This document shows, piece after piece, positions 44,563-51,397 of a stretch of DNA of 64,000 bases. Under the pieces are notes generated by a model. That model saw only the letters and a list, made by a program, of their open reading frames with translations. It searched no databases and was not told the DNA's origin. Source of the stretch: Streptosporangium canum. GTDB taxonomy: Bacteria > Actinomycetota > Actinomycetes > Streptosporangiales > Streptosporangiaceae. Position numbers and translations under genes: made by a program. Position 1 is the first letter of the stretch; each line of letters opens with the position of its first letter. The DNA is taken from the NCBI RefSeq assembly GCF_900113865.1, contig NZ_FOQY01000033.1, positions 1-64,000 on the forward strand, written 5' to 3'.

Positions 44563-45150
44563 TCAGCGTCCCACCAGTGCCGCGTAGGCGGTGGAACGGC
44601 CGACTTTGAGGGTGCGGGCAGCCTCGGTGACCGAGACACCGTCGTCGACCAGGCGGCGCAGTGTGGCCAGCTCGGCTGGGCCGATGACGCGGGGGCGGCC
44701 GGTCTTCTTACCGGGCAGCATGGCACCGGTGGCTTCGCGGCGCTTGGCGGCTGCGATTCCCTCGGCCTGGCGCTCGGCGCGCAGCTCCAGCTCATATTCG
44801 GCGGCCGCGGCCAGGACCGCGAACATGAACCGGCCCTCCTTGGTGCCCAGATCGAAGTTCTCCGTCAGCGACACCACGGCAATGCCGCGGTCGCGCAGCT
44901 CGTTGACGGTAGTCAGCACGTGCCCCGCTGAGCGGCCCCACCGGTCGGACTTCCAGAACTTCAGCGTGTCGCCCGCCTTGGGCAGCGTCAGGAGCGCCTC
45001 CCACGCCGGTCGCGCGACACCGCGTTTGCCCGACTCCTTTTCCGTGACCAGCTTGTCGTAGCCGCTGGCCGCCAGGGTGTCGAGCTGGAGCTGCGGGTTC
45101 TGGTCACGCGTCGAGACTCGTGCGTACGCCCAGGCCCGGCGCTCGGGTCC
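44563..45150 (-). pseudogene. tnpR: Serine resolvase of the transposon, start codon lost or disturbed
   Basis: The catalytic domain reads AWAYARVSTRDQNPQLQLDT (Ser nucleophile in RVST), LKFWKSDRWGRSAGHVLTTV, AVVSLTENFDLGTKEGRFMF and AAAAEYELELRAERQAEGIA; the C-terminal helix-turn-helix is VSVTEAARTLKVGRSTAYAA. Total about 196 residues, normal for Tn3 resolvases. No ATG/GTG/TTG in frame precedes the YARVS block; upstream of it, at 45182, the first miniature element is inserted. An ATG (MARTRAP) lies in the wrong frame. The gene may have lost its start and promoter to that insertion. Its res site was not identified. Confidence 0.75.
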
Positions 45151-45182
45151 GTGCCATAGGACGCAAAGTAGCTGTGTGTAAT

Positions 45183-45422
45183 GGCCCTGTTCTCGTATAG
45201 CTACGGCGAACGGACATGTAGCGCTGAGTAACTACACGGGGCTGCGGTCGCGCTGCGGGAGGGCGGCGAAGTCGGCGTGTGCCGTCTGCCGCACCCGCGC
45301 CCTTCCACCTCGCCCGCGATCACTCGTTCGGCTCAACGAGGCGCCCCGCCAGGGGAAACGAAGAGGAGAGCAATTACACAGGGCTCCATGTCCGTTCGCC
45401 GTAGCTATACGAGAATAGGGCC
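45183..45422 (+). mobile_element. 240-bp miniature inverted-repeat element (TIME-like), copy 1
   Basis: Terminal inverted repeats of 36 bp (45183-45218 and 45387-45422; outer GGCCCTGTTCTCGTATAGCT, one mismatch). It carries no gene. The repeat resembles a solo end beside a Tn3 relic at 12157, which places it with the Tn3-derived miniature elements that move with help from a full-length transposase. Left flank GTAAT, right flank TTCCA. Confidence 0.85.
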
Positions 45423-45428
45423 TTCCAT

Positions 45429-45472
45429 GATTGATCTCACCGCCAATGGCTGTCCCCGCGTTCCTCGCCCCC
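45429..45472 (-). repeat. Right-end-type Tn3 terminal repeat inside the cargo
   Basis: On the plus strand it ends GCGTTCCTCGCCCCC; reverse-complemented it matches the GGGG-x-GAGGAAC...GGACAGCC pattern of the transposon ends. It directly follows miniature copy 1. Confidence 0.6.
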
Positions 45473-45513
45473 GATGATCGCAGCCTTCTGTCCGCACATG
45501 CTAAAATTTGGCC

Positions 45514-46125
45514 ATGCGGTCAGAAATTCTGCCAACCGGCCAACGATCGTTCATCGAGGAGGCCAGACGGGCGCAGATCATCGCCGCCGCCATCGAGGTG
45601 ATCGCGGCGGGCGGCTTCGCCAAGGCCTCGCTCGCCGCCATCGCCAAGCACGCGGGCATCAGCAAGGGGGTGATCTCCTACCACTTCGCCGGCAAGGACG
45701 AGCTGATGGAGGAGGTCGTCAACCAGATCTACGACACCATCGCCGAGCGGGTGCTGACGAGCATGAAGGGCCAGGAGACGGCCACCGAGCTGCTGCGCAC
45801 CCAGGTGCTGTCGGTCGCTGGGCACATGCGCGGGCACCGCACCCAGCTCCAGGCACTGGGGGAGATCTTCCACAACCTGCGCGACGCCGCGGGCAAACCC
45901 CGCTACGGCGTCCAGTCCAGCGAGGAGCTCTACACGTCGCTGGAACGACTCTACGAGCTCGGGCAGCGCACGGGCGAGTTCCGCTCGTTCGACATCCGGG
46001 TCATGGCGGTCACCCACTCGGCGGCGATCGACGCCATGTTCGAGTACTGGGTGGTCCACCCCGAGCACGACCTCGACGCGCACGCGATCGAGCTGGCCGA
46101 TCTCCTGGAAAGCGCCGTCAAGTGA
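45514..46125 (+). CDS. TetR-family regulator
   Basis: 203 residues from ATG 45514 (a TTG 6 bp earlier is possible). Helix-turn-helix FAKASLAAIAKHAGISKGVI followed by SYHFAGKDELMEEVVNQIYD; the C-terminal helical domain ends HPEHDLDAHAIELADLLESA. The stop overlaps the GTG start of the acyltransferase gene (GTGA at 46122), so the regulator and enzyme are coupled. Its DNA arrived with the segment between the two miniature elements. Confidence 0.88.
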   Translation: MRSEILPTGQRSFIEEARRAQIIAAAIEVIAAGGFAKASLAAIAKHAGISKGVISYHFAGKDELMEEVVNQIYDTIAERVLTSMKGQETATELLRTQVLSVAGHMRGHRTQLQALGEIFHNLRDAAGKPRYGVQSSEELYTSLERLYELGQRTGEFRSFDIRVMAVTHSAAIDAMFEYWVVHPEHDLDAHAIELADLLESAVK

Positions 46126-47207
46126 GAACCGTCCCCCTGCCGCAGACCGTGCCGACGACGAGGCTGCAGGCCGTCGACAACCTGCGGGTGGTGCTGACCG
46201 CCCTGGTCGTGCTGCACCACGTCGCGCTGACCTACGGCAACATCCCGATGTGGTTCTACACCGAGCCGGCGCAGGACCCCACCGGCGTCGCCCTCGACGT
46301 GCTGGTCATGTTCAACCAGGCGTTCTTCATGGGGTTCTTCTTCCTGATCTCCGGTTTCTTCACCCCGCGCTCCTTTGACCGCAAGGGCGGCGGTGCGTTC
46401 CTGCACGACCGGCTGCTGCGGCTCGGGGTGCCGTTGCTGGCCTTCCTGCTGGTGCTGCGCCCGCTGGTCAACACCGGCTACTACGACGGGTCGATGCCGT
46501 ACTGGAAGTTCTACCTGGGCAGCTGGGACCCGGGGCCGATGTGGTTCGTCGAGGTGCTGCTGGTCTTCGCCGCGGCGTACACGCTCTGGCGTTCGACGGG
46601 GCGGCGCGTCGAGGAGCGGCCGACGACGCTGCGCCCGCGCACGGTCGTGCTGTTCACCGGGGGGCTGGCCGCGGCGACGTTCGCGTGGCGGCTGCTGGTG
46701 CCCAACGACACCTACTGGCCGGTCGTGGGGCTGCCGACGCCGAACTTCCTGCCGCAGTACGCGGCGCTGTTCGTGGCCGGGCTCTTCGCCTACCGCCGCG
46801 GGTGGTTCGCCTCGCTGCCGGCCGGGGCCGCGAAGGCAGGGCTGCTGACGGCCGGAGCCGTGTCCGCGACGATCCTGCCCGCGTCGATACTGGTCGAAGG
46901 GGCGGCCAAGGGGGCGCTGACCGCGCTGTGGGAGTCGGCGTTCGCCGTGTCGATGGCCATCGGGCTGAGCGTGCTGTTCCGGGAGCGGTTCGGCCGCCAG
47001 GGACCGTTCGGCCGGTTCCTCGCCGACCAGGCCTTCGCCGTCTACCTCATCCATCCGGTCGTGCTGGTGGCCGTGGGCTACGGGCTGTCCTGGCTGCACA
47101 CGGCGGCGGTCGTGAAGTTCGCGGTGGCCACGGTGCTCTGCCTGCCGCTGTGCTGGGCGGCGGCGTACGCGCTGCGGGCGATCCCCGGGGTCAAGCGGGT
47201 GCTGTGA
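46122..47207 (+). CDS. Acyltransferase 3-family membrane protein
   Basis: 361 residues with about ten membrane helices. The family opening is RLQAVDNLRVVLTALVVLHH (first His of the active site), then FFMGFFFLISGFFTPRSFDR (SG-F/Y-f motif) and FLHDRLLRLGVPLLAFLLVL (RllRLgvP), and FLADQAFAVYLIHPVVLVAV near the end (YliH/P). These proteins move acyl groups from CoA across or onto envelope glycans, or small molecules. It is co-transcribed with the TetR gene. Confidence 0.88.
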   Translation: MRTVPLPQTVPTTRLQAVDNLRVVLTALVVLHHVALTYGNIPMWFYTEPAQDPTGVALDVLVMFNQAFFMGFFFLISGFFTPRSFDRKGGGAFLHDRLLRLGVPLLAFLLVLRPLVNTGYYDGSMPYWKFYLGSWDPGPMWFVEVLLVFAAAYTLWRSTGRRVEERPTTLRPRTVVLFTGGLAAATFAWRLLVPNDTYWPVVGLPTPNFLPQYAALFVAGLFAYRRGWFASLPAGAAKAGLLTAGAVSATILPASILVEGAAKGALTALWESAFAVSMAIGLSVLFRERFGRQGPFGRFLADQAFAVYLIHPVVLVAVGYGLSWLHTAAVVKFAVATVLCLPLCWAAAYALRAIPGVKRVL

Positions 47208-47336
47208 CCTCAACCGGGTGACACGCAGGGAGAGTATCCGCTGAACTCCACCGTGCCCGACCCCTCCCAGTAGATGACACCGAGCTCGAAGCTGTCCTGT
47301 TCCCCTTTGACGTACTCGCTGTCGTCCACTGAGTAC

Positions 47337-47378
47337 GGGGTCGAGGAACGGCGGGGCAGCCATTGGCGGTATGGGTCG
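47337..47378 (+). repeat. Left-end-type Tn3 terminal repeat inside the cargo
   Basis: Starts GGGGTCGAGGAACGGCGG and continues CAGCCATTGGCGGT. It pairs with the right-end-type repeat at 45429-45472, which shares GCCATTGGCGGT. Their outer ends face the TetR/acyltransferase genes, so these genes lie outside that former transposon. Other DNA in 47208-47506 is gene-free. Confidence 0.6.
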
Positions 47379-47506
47379 TTCGAGCAGGTCAGGGCGGTGC
47401 ACGACCAACAGCGGTGAGTCAGTTCTCAGCCCGCACATAGCGGGATAGTCCAGCGAGCTACCGCGATCTTGAGTGTTTCCGCAGGTCGCGATGACCATCT
47501 GTTCCA

Positions 47507-47746
47507 GGCCCTGTTCTCGTATAGCTACAGCGAACGGACATGTAGCGCTGAGTAACTACACGGGGCTGCGGTCGCGCTGCGGGAGGGCGGCGAAGTCGGC
47601 GTGTGCCGTCTGCCGCACCCGCGCCCTTCCACCTCGCCCGCGATCACTCGTTCGGCTCAACGAGGCGCCCCGCCAGGGGAAACGAAGAGGAGAGCAATTA
47701 CACAGGGCTCCATGTCCGTTCGCCGTAGCTATACGAGAACAGGGCC
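47507..47746 (+). mobile_element. 240-bp miniature inverted-repeat element (TIME-like), copy 2
   Basis: Same length, orientation and sequence as copy 1 with only a couple of base differences (for example CTACAGCG for CTACGGCG near the left end). 36-bp ends at 47507-47542 and 47711-47746. Left flank TTCCA, right flank GTAAA. Confidence 0.85.
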
Positions 47747-47816
47747 GTAAATCGCGTGTCAGTGAGGTTTTCTCAGCGATGATCATTCGTCTCGGGTGAT
47801 CTGGTCTCGGGCCGGC

Positions 47817-48344
47817 TCAGCTGAGGTTGTCGCTCGAGGTGATGTCTCGGGCCATACGCACGTTTGGCAGTTTTCCCTGCCAGAGCTCTCGCTCGCCTGT
47901 GGCCTTGAATCCGTAGCGTTGGTAGAAGCGGATCGCTCGCTCGTTGTAATCGGTGACCCACAGGCGCATAGGCATGCTCCCCGCCCAAGTGAGGAACTCA
48001 CCCATCAATCGGCCTCCGATGCCTCGACCCTGGGCTTCCTCCAGCAGGTACATCGGCCCAAGGGTGACCACCTCGTCCCGACGACCGCAGAGGAAGCCAA
48101 CGATCTCCGCCCCGGAGCGGACGACACGGCAGAACAGCAGATCCGGCTGCTGCCTTGCCGCCTCGAGGAACTCCCGCCACTGGGCGATTCCCTCCTCTGT
48201 GGCAGAAGAGCCACGGTGCTCACGGATCCAGTTCTCATCGATCCCCGCATCCTCGCAGGGATACGTCTGAAGCCAGGCCCTCAACTGCAGCGAGCCCAGA
48301 GACGCAGCGTCGTCGGCACGGGGAGCTTCGATCACGTGGGTCAT
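47817..48344 (-). CDS. GNAT-family N-acetyltransferase
   Basis: 175 residues. Acetyl-CoA-binding motif A reads MYLLEEAQGRGIGGRLMGEF (Q/RxxGxG/A as QGRGIG), preceded by the beta-4 strand EIVGFLCGRRDEVVTLGPMY, and C-terminal LWVTDYNERAIRFYQRYGFK typical of RimI/ElaA-like proteins (YNxRAirFYxryGF). The substrate is unknown. Start ATG 48344 is within a run of three nearby ATGs; 48353 is an alternative. It is a passenger of the 10.2-kb transposon. Confidence 0.87.
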   Translation of the reverse strand: MTHVIEAPRADDAASLGSLQLRAWLQTYPCEDAGIDENWIREHRGSSATEEGIAQWREFLEAARQQPDLLFCRVVRSGAEIVGFLCGRRDEVVTLGPMYLLEEAQGRGIGGRLMGEFLTWAGSMPMRLWVTDYNERAIRFYQRYGFKATGERELWQGKLPNVRMARDITSSDNLS

Positions 48345-48453
48345 GAGGACCATCCTCGACGATGCTCCCCGAGCGTCTCGCGCGATTTTTTGCAATCTCG
48401 TCGCCACAGGTCACAGCCCTGACTCCGGAGCAGATCCTTTGAGACGGACCAGA

Positions 48454-49263
48454 TCACTTCCAGATTCCGTTGAGGACGAGAGCGGCGCGGGCGATGTCAC
48501 CGATCCGACTGGGGCTGAGCGTGACGTGCTGCAGGGTGCGCCATCGCTGTTTCAACTCGGCGGCGGCGCGTTCTCCGAGTGCTCGAACGTGCCTCAGCAG
48601 GGTGTTGAACATGCGAGTGTCGATGTGAAGTGCCTGTTCGGAGCTGCCGATTGGGCGTCGAACGGGGAGGCGGATGCCGATACCCGCGCCGATGTATCCC
48701 TTGTCCGCAAGTGTCGGCAGCCCGTCGGCGGCCGCCTTGTACAGGGCGGGCAGTGCGTGGATGCGGGCGGCAGTGATGTCGGGGGTGGAGCCAGGCTCGA
48801 CTTCGGAGACCCACAGCGGGGTGCCGTCCGGCGCGGACAGGAACTGGATATTTCCACCGAATGCCTTGTGCTTCTGGCTGAACCACAGGTCGTTGCCGTT
48901 CTCCCGGAGGCCGGCGAGGCGGTCCGATTCGATCAGCGTGCCGTCCAGGATCACGTGCGTCATACCCTCGCGCTGACACCGGCTCAGGACCTCGTGCAGG
49001 TCGGGGGCCTGGTCGGCGAGGACGTCGATGCCCTCGTGCAGGTAGCGGTAGCCGGTGGCCTGGGAGATTCCGGCGTCACGGGCCAGGCAGTGCACGCAGC
49101 CGCGTTCGCGAAACCAGCGCAGCACCAGTACCGCTTGCCGGAATGCGCCGAGCGCCCGGGAGCGTTTCGGGGTGCCGATCCGCTGCCGGTGGGCGGCCAG
49201 CAGGCGGGCGAGGAACTCGACGATGTGACGGGGAACGTCGAGCGTAGCAATGTATGTGACCAA
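48454..49263 (-). CDS. IS5-type transposase (DDE_4 / HARBI-like)
   Basis: 269 residues, intact. Helix-turn-helix-containing N-terminal domain LVLRWFRERGCVHCLARDAG and ISQATGYRYLHEGIDVLAD, then the DDE fold: MTHVILDGTLIESDRLAG (first Asp), KAFGGNIQFLSAPDGTPLWV, ALPTLADKGYIGAG-like DKGY (second Asp), and ALGERAAAELKQRWRTLQHV (Glu). It is nested inside the 10.2-kb transposon; terminal repeats were not found with confidence. Confidence 0.85.
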   Translation of the reverse strand: MVTYIATLDVPRHIVEFLARLLAAHRQRIGTPKRSRALGAFRQAVLVLRWFRERGCVHCLARDAGISQATGYRYLHEGIDVLADQAPDLHEVLSRCQREGMTHVILDGTLIESDRLAGLRENGNDLWFSQKHKAFGGNIQFLSAPDGTPLWVSEVEPGSTPDITAARIHALPALYKAAADGLPTLADKGYIGAGIGIRLPVRRPIGSSEQALHIDTRMFNTLLRHVRALGERAAAELKQRWRTLQHVTLSPSRIGDIARAALVLNGIWK

Positions 49264-49877
49264 CGTGAAGCCTCTGGTTGAGCAGACTATCTTGTGAGAG
49301 ACCTGTCCTACCAGGGGCCTCGCGTCTGTCCGCGGCCAGGACCCTGCATCCGGCTCGGACCGACCCGAGCTGCTCCGGCGGCACGGAGATCATCTCGCTG
49401 AGAAAGCCTCAGTGTCGACCCTCGTCTGTCAACACTCCACCAGGAAACTACGAGGTCGCAGGTGGGGAGTGTCGAAAACTCGTGCCGAAAATCAACGTCG
49501 GTAAACGGGTCGGTGAGCGGATTTCGACAGGCATCGGCGCACTGTCCTGACCTGGGGATACGCCCCTACTTTGCGGCCTATAGCACCGACCCGAGCGGAG
49601 GGCCGCCCAGACGGTCATCAGCCACCCTTCCGGCGGTGTCCAGAAACGTTTACCTTTCCGGACACCCTACCGAGCTGGGGCAACTCCGGCCAGAAACCTC
49701 CATCCAGAAAGTCGATGCGAAGGCATGGCGGCGGGACGCAGCGTCATAGCGCCGACTCGGGTCGGCGCTATGAGCCCAAAGGAGCGCTGAATAGAGCCGA
49801 GCGAGAAACCCCGATCGTGCCGGCATAGATCGACGTGCTGCCCGCGTCCTTGCCTGTGAACATCGCGAGGAGGATGG
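49264..49877. other. 610-bp gap holding a strong hairpin, upstream of the sigma factor
   Basis: No coding region is convincing. A 13-bp perfect stem with a 4-base loop lies at 49744-49773. The gap should contain the promoter for the sigma/MltG pair; ECF sigma factors often drive their own promoters, but I could not pick boxes with confidence. Confidence 0.45.
49744..49773. terminator. 13-bp perfect hairpin
   Basis: TCATAGCGCCGAC, loop TCGG, GTCGGCGCTATGA. There is no T-tract, as usual for actinomycete terminators. It lies about 105 bp before the sigma factor start, so it may end read-through from the left or fold in the 5' leader. Confidence 0.6.
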
Positions 49878-50390
49878 GTGGATCCAGGATTTGAGGCGGA
49901 CTTCCGGCAGTTCGTCGTCGACCGATCGGGGGCGTTGTTCCGTACCGCGTACCTGCTGACCGGTGACCGGCACGCCGCCGAGGACCTGGTGCAGTCGGCC
50001 CTGGTCAAGACGGCCGCGAAGTGGCGCAGTCTGCGCGATCCGGTCGCCATAGAGGGATACGTCCGCCGTGTCATGTACCACGAGCAGGTGAGCTGGTGGC
50101 GGCGGCGGTCACGCGTCGCGGAGGTGTCCACCGGATGGCTGCCTGACCAGATCGGTGACGGGCACGCCGACGTCGTGGACCTTCGCATGGTGATGCGCAC
50201 GGCCCTCGCCCGGCTCACACCCCGGCAGCGGACCGTGCTCGTGCTGCGCTACTTCGAGGACCTCTCCGAGACCGAGATCGCGCGACTGCTCGGCGTCAGG
50301 GTGGGGTCGGTACGCAGCCAGATCTACCGCTCGCTGGAACGCCTGAAGAAGACGGCACCTGAACTGACCACCGTGAGGGAGTTCGGATGA
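49878..50390 (+). CDS. SigE-family ECF RNA polymerase sigma factor
   Basis: 170 residues. Region 2: FRQFVVDRSGALFRTAYLLT, GDRHAAEDLVQSALVKTAAK; region 4: LARLTPRQRTVLVLRYFEDL, SETEIARLLGVRVGSVRSQI. This is the short actinobacterial SigE (SigE70-like) class, with promoter-recognition regions 2 and 4 only. The start GTG 49878 follows GAGGA. Its stop overlaps the next ATG (ATGA at 50387), so the MltG-like protein is made with it in the place where an anti-sigma factor usually sits. It is a passenger gene of the 10.2-kb transposon. Confidence 0.9.
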   Translation: MDPGFEADFRQFVVDRSGALFRTAYLLTGDRHAAEDLVQSALVKTAAKWRSLRDPVAIEGYVRRVMYHEQVSWWRRRSRVAEVSTGWLPDQIGDGHADVVDLRMVMRTALARLTPRQRTVLVLRYFEDLSETEIARLLGVRVGSVRSQIYRSLERLKKTAPELTTVREFG

Positions 50391-51337
50391 ACATCGAGAA
50401 CCTGCTGCGTGAGACCCTCGCCGATATGGCCGACGAAGAGCGGCCACCTGCGCCGGGTCGGTTCCTCCAGGTCCGCGAGCGCCGGCCCCGTCGCCGCGGC
50501 CTCGCCCTGGTGGCGGCGTCGGCCGTCGCCGCGCTGGCCGTCGGATCCACAGTCGTGGTGCAGGGGATGTCGTCGCGGGCCCCCGGTGATGTCGCCGGGC
50601 AACAGAACGCCGTCCCGCACCTGGCCCCCGAGCGCCGACCGGCCGTCACCGTGACCGTGGTGGAAGGGATGCGGCTCTCGCAGCTCTTCAAGGTGCTGTC
50701 GTCGCTCACCGGCAGGCCGGTGGCGGAGTTCGAGAAGGCCGCCAAGGACGGCACGGTGCTCGGCCTGCCACCTTACGCCGAGGGGATACTCGAAGGGTTC
50801 GCCTTCCCCGGCACCTATGAGCTCTCCCCCACCATGAGCCCGGGCGAGATCCTTAGGGCGATGGTGGCCCGGTTCGGGCAGGCCGCCGAGGACACCAACC
50901 TGGTCGACGGCGCCGGGCGTGCCGGCCGAACGCCGCTGGAGATCCTGACCATCGCTAGCATCCTCCAGGCCGAGGCGGGCAGGGACGAGGACATGCCCAA
51001 GATCGCCCGGGTCATATACAACCGGCTGAACCGGAAGATGCGGCTGGAGATGGACAGCCCGGTCTTGTACGGCCTGGACAAGTACGGCGTCAGCGCAACG
51101 CTCGAGGACCTCAAGAGCCGGTCGCCGTACAACATCTACAGGCGTCTTGGCCTGCCGCCCGGCCCCATTGGCAACCCGGGGGACGACGCCATCAGGGCCG
51201 CGTTGAAGCCGGCCTCCGGCCCTTGGCTCTTTTACGTGACGATCGACCCGAAGAAGGGCATCACGAAGTTCGCCGTCTCCCACTCGGACTTCACCAAACT
51301 GGTCGAAGAACGCGACAAGAAGCACGGAACCCGGTGA
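50387..51337 (+). CDS. Membrane-anchored MltG/YceG-like endolytic transglycosylase
   Basis: 316 residues. An N-terminal cytoplasmic part of about 35 residues (IENLLRETLADMADEERPPA) is followed by a single membrane helix (LALVAASAVAALAVGSTVVV, residues about 39-58) and an extracellular YceG domain: GMRLSQLFKVLSSLTGRPVA (LysM-like sub-domain), EGFAFPGTYELSPTMSPGEI, IASILQAEAGRDEDMPKIAR (catalytic Glu of the family), VIYNRLNRKMRLEMDSPVLY and YNIYRRLGLPPGPIGNPGDD. MltG cuts nascent peptidoglycan glycan chains. The DEE-rich N-terminus resembles the short anti-sigma-like tails seen downstream of SigE factors, so it may also bind the sigma factor (inference). Confidence 0.85.
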   Translation: MNIENLLRETLADMADEERPPAPGRFLQVRERRPRRRGLALVAASAVAALAVGSTVVVQGMSSRAPGDVAGQQNAVPHLAPERRPAVTVTVVEGMRLSQLFKVLSSLTGRPVAEFEKAAKDGTVLGLPPYAEGILEGFAFPGTYELSPTMSPGEILRAMVARFGQAAEDTNLVDGAGRAGRTPLEILTIASILQAEAGRDEDMPKIARVIYNRLNRKMRLEMDSPVLYGLDKYGVSATLEDLKSRSPYNIYRRLGLPPGPIGNPGDDAIRAALKPASGPWLFYVTIDPKKGITKFAVSHSDFTKLVEERDKKHGTR

Positions 51338-51397
51338 TGTAGCCGAACGGCCATCGCGATGATCCTTTGAGTACCGACCGCCGAGATCACTCCAGGT

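Noticed and set aside
45277-45477. A coding region inside the 240-bp miniature element
   Set aside because: The frame crosses the terminal repeat and has no ribosome binding site; the element is gene-free.
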